This document shows positions 45,591 through 55,141 of a DNA stretch of 64,000 nt, piece after piece. The position numbers were made by a program, and so were the translations under genes. The notes under the pieces are model-generated. The model had not been told where the DNA came from. It saw nothing but the letters and a program-made list of their open reading frames with translations, and searched no databases. How positions within the stretch are numbered: the stretch's first letter is position 1; each line of letters opens with the position of its first letter. The stretch comes from Alphaproteobacteria bacterium (GTDB lineage: Bacteria; Pseudomonadota; Alphaproteobacteria; Rhodobacterales; Rhodobacteraceae). Where the stretch lies: the NCBI GenBank assembly GCA_029289325.1, contig JARFTV010000014.1:1-64000 (forward strand), read 5' to 3'.

Positions 45591-47504
45591 TTATTTCAGG
45601 ACGCCTGCTGCCTTCAGCGCCCCGGCTTTTTCGGCGTTGTACCACCAGAGCGATTCGACGCCAAGCGCATAGGGCGGGATCTCTTCGGGGTGGTCATACA
45701 TGTCGTAATAGGCCACCCAATGCTCTGCCTTGAACCATTGCGGGATCCAGTAGCCCTCGGCCCGCAGGACGCGGTCCAGCGCTTTTGTCGCGACGGTCAG
45801 GTCCTCGCGCGTGTCGGCGGCCATGACGACGTCGATCAGCCGGTCCACCGCCGGGCTTTTCAGGCCCGCAAGGTTGAAGACCGAAACGTCCGCCGTGGCC
45901 GAACCGTAATACTGCTTCAGCTCCGGCCCCGAGAAATAGGAGGAGCGCAGGTTGTCGGTCACGAGGTCGAAATCATACTGCGGATTGCGGGTCCGGGCCT
46001 CGTACTGGGCGGGGTCCACGTTTTCCAGCCGGGCGGCGATGCCAAGGGCGTTCAGGTTTTCGACGAATGGCGTGATGATCCGGTCGAACTGGGGGCTGGC
46101 GTTCAGGAACTCCAGCGTCAGGACCTGCCCTGCAGCGTTCCGGCGTCGGCCGTCGTCGCCGACGGTCCAGCCCGCCTCGTCCAGAAGGGCGCTGGCGGCG
46201 CGGAGGTTGCGGCGGTCAAGCTGCCGCTCACCGCTGGTGGGGGCCATCGCCGCCTCGTCCGTCAGGATGGCGGGGGGGAGCAGCCCCTCCTCCACCAGCG
46301 GCTGGAGGATCGCCACTTCCTCGGGCGAAGGGGTGCCGGTGGCTTCCATCTCGGTGTTTTCCCAGACCGAGTTGATGCGGCTGTACAGTCCGTAGAACAG
46401 CGTCTGGTTCGACCATTCGAAGTTGAACATCAGCGCGATGGCCTGACGCACCTTCGGGTCCTGCCAGTTGGCGCGGCGCAGGTTGAAGACGAAGCCCTGC
46501 CCATTGGCCTTGGCCCCGCTGGGCAGCGCATCCTTCTTCACATGGCCGGCGGTGACGGCGGGGAAGTTGTAGGATTCGGCCCAGGTCTTGGAGGAATTCT
46601 CGATCCGCAGATGGTAGATGCCGGCCTTGAACCCCTCGAAGGCGGCATTGCCGTCGGCGAAATATTCGTAGCGCAGGGTGTCAAAGTTGTTCTGCCCGAT
46701 GTTGATCGGCAGGTCCTTGCCCCAGTAATCCGGGTTGCGGCGGTAGGTGATGCTGCGGCCGATGTCCATCTTGTCGAACATGTAGGGCCCGGTTCCCAGA
46801 TGCGGGATGATCGAGCTTTCCTCGAGGTCGAGGTTGTGCTTCTCGAAATAGGCGCGGGAAAAGACCGGCAGGCCGCCGACGGATTCCGGCAGATCGCGCG
46901 TCGGGATGCCAGGGCGGAAGGTGAACTTGATCCGATGGGGGTCCAGCACTTCGACCGTTTCGACCTGTTCGTTCAGCACGGTACGGAAGTCGCTGAGGCC
47001 CTTGTCGCGGAAGGTCTCGAACGAGAACAGCACGTCATCGGCCGTCAGCGGCGTGCCGTCCGAGAAGCGGACCTCGGGACGCAGGTTGAAGATCACCCAG
47101 GACCGATCCTCGGGGTATTCCATCGTGGTGCACATCAGGCAGTAGCTGGCGCCGATCTCGTCCGCGGTGCCGGTCAGGATCGATTCCATCATGATGGTGG
47201 AGGCGATAGCCCCCACGCCCTTGACCGAAAACGGGTTGAGGCTGTCGAAGGTGCCCTGCATCCACTGCGAAAGCTCACCGCCCTTGGGGGCGTCGGGATT
47301 GACATAGGGCAGATGGGTGAAGTCCGCCGGGAGCTTCAGGTCGCCAAAGGTGGAAATCCCGTGCGACGTGATGACCGTTTCCGCCCGTGCCGACAGCGCC
47401 GTCGCAGCCAGCGCGAGGATCAGCGTCCCGGTCGCCGCCAGAGGCCCCCATCCCGTCCGCCGCACCGCACGCGCCTGTGCCACCGCCGGTCCTGCCTGTC
47501 GCAT
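45591..47504 (-). CDS. yejA: Extracellular peptide-binding protein YejA
   Basis: A 637-aa periplasmic binding protein of the SBP_bac_5 type, the receptor for the yejBEF importer. The signal peptide runs to about ALSARAETV. VITSHGISTFGDLKLPADFTHLPYVNPDAP and RYEYFADGNAAFEGFKAGIYHLRIEN fit YejA. The track ORF begins with TTG at 47525; the ATG at 47504 with aagggggag upstream is preferred. In other bacteria YejABEF takes up microcin C and other antibacterial peptides. Confidence 0.93.
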   Translation of the reverse strand: MRQAGPAVAQARAVRRTGWGPLAATGTLILALAATALSARAETVITSHGISTFGDLKLPADFTHLPYVNPDAPKGGELSQWMQGTFDSLNPFSVKGVGAIASTIMMESILTGTADEIGASYCLMCTTMEYPEDRSWVIFNLRPEVRFSDGTPLTADDVLFSFETFRDKGLSDFRTVLNEQVETVEVLDPHRIKFTFRPGIPTRDLPESVGGLPVFSRAYFEKHNLDLEESSIIPHLGTGPYMFDKMDIGRSITYRRNPDYWGKDLPINIGQNNFDTLRYEYFADGNAAFEGFKAGIYHLRIENSSKTWAESYNFPAVTAGHVKKDALPSGAKANGQGFVFNLRRANWQDPKVRQAIALMFNFEWSNQTLFYGLYSRINSVWENTEMEATGTPSPEEVAILQPLVEEGLLPPAILTDEAAMAPTSGERQLDRRNLRAASALLDEAGWTVGDDGRRRNAAGQVLTLEFLNASPQFDRIITPFVENLNALGIAARLENVDPAQYEARTRNPQYDFDLVTDNLRSSYFSGPELKQYYGSATADVSVFNLAGLKSPAVDRLIDVVMAADTREDLTVATKALDRVLRAEGYWIPQWFKAEHWVAYYDMYDHPEEIPPYALGVESLWWYNAEKAGALKAAGVLK

Positions 47505-47633
47505 CGGCCACTCCCCCTTGGTCAACCTGCCTTATTCTTCGATCCTATTTCCCGCTTTGTCGAGCCAACAAGCCGCGACGTTCCCGCGCATTTGCGTGAT
47601 TGGCGCGGTCGTTGCGCATTCTGCAGGCGATGG

Positions 47634-47996
47634 CTAACGCAGCCGGAAGGTGGCCGAATTCCCGGCCCCGCGATCCACGGTAAAGCGCATCCGCTCAGCC
47701 CCCTGCGCCTCGACGAGCTGGCAGTTGTAGGCGATGGGCGTGCCGCTCCAGTCCATCTCGCGGCAGAAATAGCCGTCCTGCCAGGACCAGCTTCCGGTGA
47801 TCTGCCAACCCAGGGCCGATCCCTGGATGCTGCCATCTGGCAGGACATTGATCGAGAGATTGTAAAGCCCGATCCGCAGGACGCGATCCTTCACGAGGTC
47901 GAGGAAGCGGTCCTTTTCGCGAACCGGCTCAAAGCCGTTCGCGCTGGCAGTGGCGGGGGCGGCAAGCAGGGACAGGACAAGCAACAGGCGCAACAT
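47634..47996 (-). CDS. Small secreted protein of unknown function
   Basis: A 120-aa protein with a signal peptide (MLRLLLVLSLLAAPATASA) and a mature beta-rich part with two Cys (YFCREMDWSGTPIAYNCQLV). I recall homologs beside dapB in related genomes, which may have been mislabelled from that context; no enzyme motif is present. A ggagg site precedes the ATG at 47996. It lies 61 bases downstream of dapB on the same strand. Confidence 0.7.
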   Translation of the reverse strand: MLRLLLVLSLLAAPATASANGFEPVREKDRFLDLVKDRVLRIGLYNLSINVLPDGSIQGSALGWQITGSWSWQDGYFCREMDWSGTPIAYNCQLVEAQGAERMRFTVDRGAGNSATFRLR

Positions 47997-48057
47997 GGCA
48001 TCCTCCGGGCACCAGACAGGGCTTTTACGCCCCGCCGGCCCGGTCGGATTAGTCAGG

Positions 48058-48867
48058 TCAGATGCCCAGAACGTCCATCATGTCATACTGGCCAGGCTTC
48101 CGGCCCTGACCCCAGACGGCGGCCTTCAGCGCGCCACGGGCAAAGATCGCGCGATCGGTCGCCAGATGGCGCAGGACAATGCGCTCACCCTCGCCCGCGA
48201 AGATCACGTCATGCTCGCCCACGATGTCGCCGCCCCGGATCGCCGAAAAGCCGATGGTCCCGCGTTCCCGCGCGCCGGTGATGCCGTCGCGGCCCGAAAC
48301 CTTGGCCTCGTCCAGCGTGACACCGCGCCCGTCGGCGGCGGCCTGGCCCAGCATCAGCGCAGTCCCCGAGGGGGCGTCGACCTTCATCCGGTGATGCGCC
48401 TCGACGATTTCCACGTCCCAGTCGGCGTCCAGCGCCTGGGCGACCTTCTGGGTCAGCCGGACCAGCAGGTTCACCCCCAGCGACATGTTCCCCGCCCGCA
48501 CGATCACCGCATGACGGCTGGCGGCCTCGATCTTCGCCAGATGATCGGGCTCCAGCCCCGTTGTGCCGATCACATGCACCGCCCTGGCCTGCGCTGCCAG
48601 CGCGGCGAATTCCACCGTGGCGGCGGGAGAGGTGAAGTCGACCACCGCCTGCGCCTTGGCAAAGGCCTCCAGCGGGTCGTCCGTGACCTTGACCCCAAGG
48701 GCCGGGCCGCCCATGCATTCGCCCACGTCCCTGCCGATCCAGAGATGGCCCGCGCGTTCGACACAACCGACCAGCCGCAGCTTGTCGCTGGACCCAGCCA
48801 GCCGGATCAAGGTCTGCCCCATCCGGCCCGATGCGCCGGTCACCACAAGGCCGGGAAGATCGTCCAT
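48058..48867 (-). CDS. dapB: 4-hydroxy-tetrahydrodipicolinate reductase
   Basis: A 269-aa NAD(P)H-dependent reductase of lysine and diaminopimelate synthesis. [16 protein letters not shown] is the nucleotide loop and [20 protein letters not shown] the catalytic segment (His and Lys, then substrate loop). The start ATG at 48867 ([11 protein letters not shown]) follows gcaggaggacag; the track ORF is longer by 24 residues. It is divergent from rbfA by 85 bases. Confidence 0.95.
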   Translation of the reverse strand: MDDLPGLVVTGASGRMGQTLIRLAGSSDKLRLVGCVERAGHLWIGRDVGECMGGPALGVKVTDDPLEAFAKAQAVVDFTSPAATVEFAALAAQARAVHVIGTTGLEPDHLAKIEAASRHAVIVRAGNMSLGVNLLVRLTQKVAQALDADWDVEIVEAHHRMKVDAPSGTALMLGQAAADGRGVTLDEAKVSGRDGITGARERGTIGFSAIRGGDIVGEHDVIFAGEGERIVLRHLATDRAIFARGALKAAVWGQGRKPGQYDMMDVLGI

Positions 48868-48952
48868 TCTGTCCTCCTGCATTCGCCCCTCCCTAGCCGC
48901 TTCGTGCGGGCATGAGAAGCCCGGCGTTGCAGGGCGCAAGGAAAGGGCCTAA

Positions 48953-49372
48953 ATGGGCGCAATGTCCAAGCGCACTCCCTCCGGCACCGGCCCCTCGCAA
49001 CGCCAGCTCCGCGTCGGCGAACTGATCCGCCGCACGCTCTCTGACGTGCTGAACCGGGCCGAAATCCACGATCCCGAGCTGAACGCCATGTCGATCACGG
49101 TGGGCGAGGTTTCCTGCTCACCCGACCTCAAGGTCGCGACGGTCTATGTCATGCCGCTGATGGGCTCGGTCCCGGTGCAGGATGCCATCGCCGCGCTGGC
49201 CAGGAACAAGGCCGAGCTGCGGCATCGCGTCAGCCAGGAACTGACGCTGAAATACGCGCCCGACCTGCGTTTCCGCCCGGATGAGACCTTTGACCGGCTG
49301 GACGAAACCCGGCGGCTGTTTTCGGACCCCACCGTTCAGCGGGACCTCGAAAAGCCGGACGAGGACGCCTGA
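48953..49372 (+). CDS. rbfA: Ribosome-binding factor A
   Basis: A 139-aa protein with a KH-like fold that binds the 30S subunit in late 16S rRNA maturation. [20 protein letters not shown] and [13 protein letters not shown] match the family. [18 protein letters not shown] is the end of the fold. The ribosome site gcaaggaaaggg precedes the ATG at 48953; the ATG at 48962 is a weaker alternative. Its stop overlaps the next gene (TGATG). Confidence 0.94.
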   Translation: MGAMSKRTPSGTGPSQRQLRVGELIRRTLSDVLNRAEIHDPELNAMSITVGEVSCSPDLKVATVYVMPLMGSVPVQDAIAALARNKAELRHRVSQELTLKYAPDLRFRPDETFDRLDETRRLFSDPTVQRDLEKPDEDA

Positions 49373-50094
49373 TGCTGCGCCTTGCGCTTGCGCTGCTGCT
49401 CGCTCCGATCCCGGCGGGCGCGGCCACGTGCCGATACACCGATTTCGAGGGCGCGTCCTATACCGTTTGCGAAGTGACGCTGGCCGATGACCTGCGGCTC
49501 TTTCATTCCGGGCCCGGCGGGACCTATGGCAGCTTCCGCGCGGTGAACCAGGCGCTGGAGGCCGAGGGGGCGACCCTCGGCTTCGCGATGAATGCCGGGA
49601 TGTATCACCGCGATCTCGATCCCGTCGGGCTTTATGTCGAAGAGGGCGTGGAGAAGACGCGGCTCGTGACACGCGAAGGTCCGGGGAATTTCGGCCTTTT
49701 GCCGAACGGCGTCTTCTGCTGGGGCGAGCGCTTTCGCGTGATCGAAAGCCGCGCCTTCAAGGCCGAGGGCCCCGCCTGCCGTTTCGCCACCCAGTCCGGA
49801 CCCATGCTGGTGGTCGAGGGGGTGCTGCACCCCCGGTTCCTGCCGACCAGCGACAGCCGCTACATCCGCAATGGCGTCGGCGTCAGCGCAGATGGACAAA
49901 GGGCGGTCTTCGCGATCTCGGAGGATGCGGTGAACTTCCACAGCTTCGCGCGGCTCTTCCGGGACAAGCTGGAGCTGAGCGACGCGCTTTATTTCGACGG
50001 CAACATCTCGCGCCTCTATGCGCCCGAGCTGCGCCGACACGACGCGGGCTTCCCGATGGGGCCGATCGTCGGCACCGTGGTTCCGAAAGGCTGA
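49372..50094 (+). CDS. Phosphodiester glycosidase family protein, periplasmic
   Basis: A 240-aa protein with a signal peptide ([18 protein letters not shown]). The NAGPA-type domain shows [53 protein letters not shown] and [15 protein letters not shown]. Members cleave N-acetylglucosamine phosphodiesters; the bacterial substrate is unknown. It is coupled to rbfA by one-base overlap and precedes truB by four bases, an operon of ribosome genes with an envelope enzyme inserted. Confidence 0.85.
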   Translation: MLRLALALLLAPIPAGAATCRYTDFEGASYTVCEVTLADDLRLFHSGPGGTYGSFRAVNQALEAEGATLGFAMNAGMYHRDLDPVGLYVEEGVEKTRLVTREGPGNFGLLPNGVFCWGERFRVIESRAFKAEGPACRFATQSGPMLVVEGVLHPRFLPTSDSRYIRNGVGVSADGQRAVFAISEDAVNFHSFARLFRDKLELSDALYFDGNISRLYAPELRRHDAGFPMGPIVGTVVPKG

Positions 50095-50098
50095 GACA

Positions 50099-51001
50099 AT
50101 GGCACGGGGCAAGAAGGGCCGGGCCGTCAGCGGCTGGCTGGTGGTGGACAAGCCGGCGGGGGTGACGTCGACCGCCGTGGTCAACAAGGTGAAATGGGCC
50201 TTCGGGGCGCAGAAGGCCGGACATGCGGGCACGTTGGACCCGGATGCGACCGGGGTGCTTGCCGTGGCGCTGGGGGAGGCGACGAAGACGATCCCCTATA
50301 TCACCGACGCGCTGAAGTGCTACCGCTTCCGGGTGGTGCTGGGGGCGGCGACCGCGACCGACGATGCCTCGGGCGTGGTGATCGCGACCAGCGAACTGCG
50401 GCCGACGGACGCGCAGATCGAGGCGGCACTCGCGGCCTTCCGTGGCGAAATCCTGCAGGTCCCGCCGCAGTATTCCGCCGTGAAGGTCGACGGCGAGCGG
50501 GCCTATGACCTAGCGCGGGAGGGCGAGGTGATGGAACTGGCGGCGCGGCCGCTCTGGGTCGAGCGGCTGGAGATGACGGGCCGCCCGGATGCCGATCACG
50601 TGGACCTGGAGATGGTCTGCGGCAAGGGCGGCTATGTCCGCTCCATCGCCCGCGATCTGGGTCAGGCGCTGGGGTGCCTTGGGCACGTCGAGTGGCTTCG
50701 GCGCGAGTGGTCGGGGCCTTTCACCGCCGAGAACGGCGTCACGCTGGACCTGATCGACGCAGAAGCGAAGACCGAGGCGCTGGATGCGCGTCTCCTTCCG
50801 CTGGAACTGGGCCTGCAGGACCTGCCGGAGTTCCGGGCCACGCCGGAAGGCGCGGTGCGGCTTCGGAATGGCAATCCGGGCCAGGTGATCGGCCATGCCG
50901 ACTGGGGAACCGAAGGCTGGGCCAGCCTCGACGGTCAGGCCGTCGCGGTGGGCCATTACCGGGGTGGTGAGTTGCACCCCAGCCGGGTGTTCAACCGCTA
51001 G
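50099..51001 (+). CDS. truB: tRNA pseudouridine(55) synthase TruB
   Basis: A 300-aa enzyme that makes pseudouridine 55 in t[23 protein letters not shown], then [23 protein letters not shown] with the catalytic Asp, and [17 protein letters not shown] are classical. The C-terminal part resembles a PUA-type extension. The start ATG is at 50099 ([12 protein letters not shown]). Its last 11 bases overlap the convergent 118-aa gene. Confidence 0.95.
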   Translation: MARGKKGRAVSGWLVVDKPAGVTSTAVVNKVKWAFGAQKAGHAGTLDPDATGVLAVALGEATKTIPYITDALKCYRFRVVLGAATATDDASGVVIATSELRPTDAQIEAALAAFRGEILQVPPQYSAVKVDGERAYDLAREGEVMELAARPLWVERLEMTGRPDADHVDLEMVCGKGGYVRSIARDLGQALGCLGHVEWLRREWSGPFTAENGVTLDLIDAEAKTEALDARLLPLELGLQDLPEFRATPEGAVRLRNGNPGQVIGHADWGTEGWASLDGQAVAVGHYRGGELHPSRVFNR

Positions 51002-51347
51002 CCTGCGGCGTTTGCTGGTGCTGTACCAGCCGCCAGTCCTCATGGCCCTTCCGCTGCCAGGTGGAGGTGCAATAGGCGCGATAGTCGGCGTTGTCGGCGC
51101 GGTTGGCCTGCACACTGTATGCCAGCACGATCAGCCCCTTCTTCGGCCGCTCCACTCTGGTGTCGCTGAACTCGACCCCGCTCCATCTTGGCGCCTGTGC
51201 CATGCCGCGCAGTGCCTCATCGGCCGACAGGATGTGCGGCGGGGCCGGGATCACGATCAGGCAGGACGGATCCATGAGGGCGGGATAGCTCGCGGGGTTT
51301 CCGATCCAAAGGGTTTTCTCGATCGCCCATGCACGCTGGTCTTCCAT
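50991..51347 (-). CDS. SnoaL / NTF2-like protein (DUF4440 type)
   Basis: A 118-aa soluble cone-fold protein. [21 protein letters not shown] begins the helical part; [23 protein letters not shown] and [27 protein letters not shown] form the sheet. The final [10 protein letters not shown] is typical of DUF4440 members. It may bind a small ligand; enzyme activity is not shown. It converges with truB. Confidence 0.78.
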   Translation of the reverse strand: MEDQRAWAIEKTLWIGNPASYPALMDPSCLIVIPAPPHILSADEALRGMAQAPRWSGVEFSDTRVERPKKGLIVLAYSVQANRADNADYRAYCTSTWQRKGHEDWRLVQHQQTPQASG

Positions 51348-51484
51348 GGTCTCCTCCTTCGTTTTTCGGATGAACCGCGCAGAGGGGCAGCCGGTTCCCG
51401 CCGCAGTTCACCGGGGCGGTGATCAGTGGGTTGCGCCCGACGCGCCGGGGCGGCACGCATTGGTGCCTGCTGAAGGGGAACAAG

Positions 51485-52522
51485 ATGCGCGAATGGCGAC
51501 TGCTGATCCTTTTCCTCCTCGCCCTGCTTGGGTTGGCGGCACTGGTGCCGCGCGGGTTCTGGCTGACCGGTAGGATGCCCACCGTGCCGTTGGACCTGGT
51601 CACGGGCGGGCCGGCGGTTCCTCCGGTCGGGCGGGTCTGGATCGACAGCGACCCGGCATGTGGGGTGGGACCGCGGACGGACCCGGACGACTGCTTCGCG
51701 ATCCTGTGGCTTCTGGACCGCGGGGTGGAGGTCGCGGGAATCGGGACCAGCTTCGGCAATGCGCCGGGTGCGGTGGTGCAGGATCGGATGGCAGTCCTGG
51801 TGCGGCAGATGCGCGCGGCGGGGCTGGAGTTGCCAGCGGTCCATGTCGGCTATCCGGGGCCGAGGGACGGTTCGCCCGAGCCACCCGCCGTGGTGGCCCT
51901 GCGGGAGGCTCTGGAGGCGGGGCCGCTGACGGTGCTGGCGCTGGGACCGCTGACCAATGTCGCGGCGGCGCTGGAGGGGCGGCCGGATCTGGTGCCGCAG
52001 GTGCAGCGGGTCGTGGCCGTCATGGGCCATGAGGCCGGGCACCTCTTCCACCCAAGCGAGGGGAACCGGCGCGGGGCATTTGGTCACGGGCCGATCTTCC
52101 GCGACCTGAATGCGCGTGTGGACATTGCGGCGGTGAACGCGGTGCTGGCACTGGACCTGCCCCTGACGCTGATCCCCTATGACGCAGGCCGCAGGGCCGA
52201 GATCACGGCAGCGGACCTTTCGGTCTACGCCCTGCAAGGAGCGGTGCAGGCCAGGGTCGCGGAAGAGGCGCAGGACTGGCTGGCCTTCTGGCAACGAGAG
52301 GTCGGGACCGAGGGCTTCTACCCCTTCGACTGGGTGGCGGCGGCCTATCTGCTGGATCCCGCGCTGTTCGACTGCGCACGGGTCCGGGCCGAGGTGCGAT
52401 GGGAATGGGCGCTGTGGCTCGTCCCGCACCGCGGTCTGGTGGTGTCGCCCGAGCCGGAGGGAAGCACGTTCTACTGTCCGCGCACCTCACCCGAACTGAA
52501 GGCGGTGCTTCTGAATCCCTGA
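51485..52522 (+). CDS. Nucleoside hydrolase-family protein with N-terminal membrane anchor
   Basis: A 345-aa protein. The start ATG at 51485 (MREWRLLILFLLALLGLAALVP) opens a signal-anchor, so the enzyme is periplasmic. The metal site reads WIDSDPACGVGPRTDPDDCFAI: the family's DTDPGxDD is split by an insertion. LTVLALGPLTNVAAAL and the Ca-site DPALFDC region follow. It should hydrolyse N-glycosidic bonds of ribonucleosides, but the inserted loop leaves that uncertain. Confidence 0.82.
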   Translation: MREWRLLILFLLALLGLAALVPRGFWLTGRMPTVPLDLVTGGPAVPPVGRVWIDSDPACGVGPRTDPDDCFAILWLLDRGVEVAGIGTSFGNAPGAVVQDRMAVLVRQMRAAGLELPAVHVGYPGPRDGSPEPPAVVALREALEAGPLTVLALGPLTNVAAALEGRPDLVPQVQRVVAVMGHEAGHLFHPSEGNRRGAFGHGPIFRDLNARVDIAAVNAVLALDLPLTLIPYDAGRRAEITAADLSVYALQGAVQARVAEEAQDWLAFWQREVGTEGFYPFDWVAAAYLLDPALFDCARVRAEVRWEWALWLVPHRGLVVSPEPEGSTFYCPRTSPELKAVLLNP

Positions 52523-52526
52523 ATGG

Positions 52527-52555
52527 AAAAGGCCCCGCGTCTCCGCAGGGCCTTT
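52527..52555. terminator. Bidirectional terminator between nucleoside hydrolase and rplT
   Basis: aaaaggccccgcg-tctc-cgcagggccttt forms a long, nearly perfect stem with A and T runs on either side. It is placed to end transcription from both the plus-strand hydrolase and the minus-strand rplT, whose stop is 23 bases away. Confidence 0.8.
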
Positions 52556-52577
52556 GCAGTAACCTTGGATCTGGCGA

Positions 52578-52940
52578 TCAGGCCAGAGCGGCCTTGGCCT
52601 GGCCAGCGATGGCGTTGAACGCATCGGGCTCGTGCACGGCGAGATCGGCGAGGACCTTGCGGTCAACCTCGATCCCGGCTTTCGCGAGGCCATTGATCAG
52701 GCGCGAATAGGTCATCTCGGCGTCGAACAGACGGACGGCAGCGTTGATCCGCTGGATCCACAGCGCGCGGAAGTTGCGCTTGCGGGTCTTGCGGTCGCGG
52801 GTCGCATACTGGTTGGCCTTGTCGACCGCCTGAGTCGCGGTGCGGAAGTTCGTGGAACGGGCGGCGTAATAGCCCTTGGCCGCCTTGATCACCTTGCGGT
52901 GACGGGCGTGGGTGACCTTGCCGGATTTGACGCGGGACAT
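52578..52940 (-). CDS. rplT: 50S ribosomal protein L20
   Basis: A 120-aa basic protein. [37 protein letters not shown] and [20 protein letters not shown] are the universal L20 segments. It binds 23S rRNA early in 50S assembly and in other bacteria represses its own operon. It follows rpmI by 12 bases. Confidence 0.98.
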   Translation of the reverse strand: MSRVKSGKVTHARHRKVIKAAKGYYAARSTNFRTATQAVDKANQYATRDRKTRKRNFRALWIQRINAAVRLFDAEMTYSRLINGLAKAGIEVDRKVLADLAVHEPDAFNAIAGQAKAALA

Positions 52941-52952
52941 CTGGTGCTCTCC

Positions 52953-53153
52953 TTACCGGTCGTAGGGCATGTATTTCTTGACGATCTTCGCGTCGCTGTC
53001 GCTCAGGATCATCGGACCCGAGGCGTCGCGGACGAATTTCGCCGTGCGCTTGATCATGCCGTGGCGCTTGCCGGCGGGGCCGGCCTTCACACGACCGGAG
53101 GCCGTGAAGCTGAAGCGCTTCTTCGCCGCCGATTTGGTTTTCATCTTGGGCAT
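52953..53153 (-). CDS. rpmI: 50S ribosomal protein L35
   Basis: A 66-aa basic protein beginning [20 protein letters not shown], the invariant L35 start, with the ggaga ribosome site in front. The track ORF begins 13 residues too early. infC, often the first gene of this operon, is not adjacent. Confidence 0.97.
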   Translation of the reverse strand: MPKMKTKSAAKKRFSFTASGRVKAGPAGKRHGMIKRTAKFVRDASGPMILSDSDAKIVKKYMPYDR

Positions 53154-53223
53154 TTCCATCTCCGTGGTTTCAGGCACGACTCGGCATGCCACCTTGGCCG
53201 GCCGTGCGGGTAATCAAGCCGCC

Positions 53224-53252
53224 CCTATAGGGGCAAGCCCGGTCAGGTGCAA
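53224..53252 (-). promoter_or_regulatory. Candidate rpmI-rplT promoter
   Basis: On the minus strand TTGCAC, a 17-base spacer and TATAGG resemble a sigma70-type promoter. Transcription would start near 53217, about 64 bases before rpmI. The -10 lies within the perfect palindrome gcccctataggggc (53221-53234), which could also end the upstream gene. Confidence 0.4.
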
Positions 53253-53258
53253 GAGGGC

Positions 53259-53483
53259 TCAGTTGATCGCGCGGGACAGGACGGTCACCATCACGCCCGG
53301 AACCTCGTCGAAGCGATAGCCGGTCGGCCGGTACATCGCCGCGCTGAGGATCATCGACATCCCGGCCAGAAGGACGAGGGCCCCCACCCGAGGCGGGCGC
53401 CCTTCAACCCAGGCAGACAGAAGCGAGGGGATGGTGACGACGATCAGAAGGATGCCAAGCGTCAGAACCAGATCCGTGTCCAT
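53259..53483 (-). CDS. Small two-span membrane protein
   Basis: A 74-aa protein with two hydrophobic segments (LVLTLGILLIVVTIPSLLSAW and VGALVLLAGMSMILSAAMY) joined by a short basic loop, and a tail YRFDEVPGVMVTVLSRAI. The start ATG at 53483 (MDTDLVLTLG) is preferred. It lies 34 bases downstream of pyk on the same strand and may be transcribed with it. Function unknown. Confidence 0.72.
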   Translation of the reverse strand: MDTDLVLTLGILLIVVTIPSLLSAWVEGRPPRVGALVLLAGMSMILSAAMYRPTGYRFDEVPGVMVTVLSRAIN

Positions 53484-53517
53484 GATCCCGCCTCTGCCCA
53501 CCGATGTCGGGCCGAGA

Positions 53518-54963
53518 TTACTCCGGGTCGACGCTGGAAATCAACCGTTCGTCACAAGGCGCCACGCGCAGGATATTGGTCGTGCCCTTCACGTTGAACG
53601 GCACCCCGGCGGTGACGACGATCTGGTCCTCATCCGTGGCAAAGCCGTTGGCCCGCGCGGCCCGTACGGCCGCCAGAACCGCACCCTTAAACCGCTCCTG
53701 CGGCTGGGTGATCACGCAATGCGCACCCCAGGTCAGCGCCAGACGGCGCGCGGTGGACATCAGCGGGGTCAGCGCGATGATCGGGACATGTGGCCGTTCC
53801 CGCGCGACCAGCGCGGCGGTCGTGCCGGTCTGGCTGAATGAGCAGATCGCCTTGATGTTGGTCGCCTCGGCGATCTCGCGCGCGGCGGCCACGATGCCGT
53901 CGGCGACCGATTCCCGGCGGACCTGGCGGCTGGCCTCGATCACCGAGCGGTAGGTCGGGTCCTTCTCGACGCTCATCGCGACAGCGTTCATCGTCGAGAC
54001 CGCCTCGACCGGATATTTCCCGGCCGCCGATTCTGCCGATAGCATCACCGCATCCGCGCCTTCGTAGATCGCGGTCGCGACGTCCGAGACCTCGGCCCGG
54101 GTCGGGACCGGGCTTTCGATCATCGATTCCAGCATCTGGGTCGCCACGATCACCGGCTTGGCCGCCGCCCGCGCACCACGCACCAGCCGCTTCTGGATCG
54201 GGGGAACCGAGGTCACCGGGAGTTCGACCCCCAGGTCGCCGCGTGCGACCATGATCCCGTCCGAGACCTGCAGGATCGCGTCATAGGCCTTCACCGCCGC
54301 CGGCTTCTCGATCTTGGACAGGACGGCCGCCCGGCCCTTGACCAGGGTGCGGGCCTCGATCACGTCCTCGGGGCGCTGCACGAAGGACAGGGCGATCCAG
54401 TCCACGCCCAGGTTGCAGGCGAATTCCAGGTCGCCCCGGTCCTTTTCCGACAGCGCCGCCACCGGCAGCACCACATCGGGAACGTTCACGCCCTTGCGGT
54501 TGGAAATCGTGCCGCCGACCTCGACCGTGCATTCGGCGAAGTCCTTGCCGCAGCTGTTCACCCGCAGCCGGATCTTGCCGTCGTTGACCAGAAGGGTCGT
54601 GCCGGGTTCCAGCGCCGCAAAGATCTCGGGGTGCGGCAGGTTCACCCGGGTGACATCGCCGGGGGTGGTGGACAGGTCCATGCGGAAGGCCGCGCCTTCG
54701 GCGAGTTCCTCCGATCCGTTGGCGAAGACGCCGACGCGGAGCTTCGGGCCCTGCAGGTCGGCCAGGATGCCGATCGGACGGCCGAGATCCTTTTCGACCT
54801 GGCGGATGATCTCATGCCGTTTGGCGATATCCTCGTGGACCCCGTGGCTCATGTTCAGGCGGAACACATCGGCTCCGGCCTCGAACAGGGCGCGGATCAT
54901 CTCGTAGCTCGACGACGCGGGGCCAAGCGTGGCCACAATCTTCACGTTGCGGTGGCGGCGCAT
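53518..54963 (-). CDS. pyk: Pyruvate kinase
   Basis: A 481-aa glycolytic enzyme making pyruvate and ATP. MRRHRNVKIVATLGPASSSYEMI, FRLNMSHG, LSKIEKPAAVKAYD, DGIMVARGDLGVELPVTSVP and VATQMLESMIESPVPTRAEV are the classical active-site and metal segments. The AGGAGG site is six bases from the ATG at 54963 but touches the ATG at 54969, so 54963 is chosen over the track start 54993. Confidence 0.96.
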   Translation of the reverse strand: MRRHRNVKIVATLGPASSSYEMIRALFEAGADVFRLNMSHGVHEDIAKRHEIIRQVEKDLGRPIGILADLQGPKLRVGVFANGSEELAEGAAFRMDLSTTPGDVTRVNLPHPEIFAALEPGTTLLVNDGKIRLRVNSCGKDFAECTVEVGGTISNRKGVNVPDVVLPVAALSEKDRGDLEFACNLGVDWIALSFVQRPEDVIEARTLVKGRAAVLSKIEKPAAVKAYDAILQVSDGIMVARGDLGVELPVTSVPPIQKRLVRGARAAAKPVIVATQMLESMIESPVPTRAEVSDVATAIYEGADAVMLSAESAAGKYPVEAVSTMNAVAMSVEKDPTYRSVIEASRQVRRESVADGIVAAAREIAEATNIKAICSFSQTGTTAALVARERPHVPIIALTPLMSTARRLALTWGAHCVITQPQERFKGAVLAAVRAARANGFATDEDQIVVTAGVPFNVKGTTNILRVAPCDERLISSVDPE

Positions 54964-55141
54964 CGCCATCCTCCTGCTGATATTTCGGTTCATTGTGGGC
55001 CGTCCGCCTTATGGCGCAATCCCGCGGCTGCCGCAACGCCGGTTTCGCCATCGGCGCGCCGGGTTTCGCCAACCATGCTCTGGCATCCCGGCCCGAGGGG
55101 CCATAAATCTGGGCGGCAAGACGCATCCGCAGGACCCCGCC

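Noticed and set aside
44700-48281. A 1193-aa plus-strand ORF, the longest in the track
   Set aside because: It is antisense to yejB, yejA, the secreted protein and dapB. Its length follows from high GC with few stop codons.
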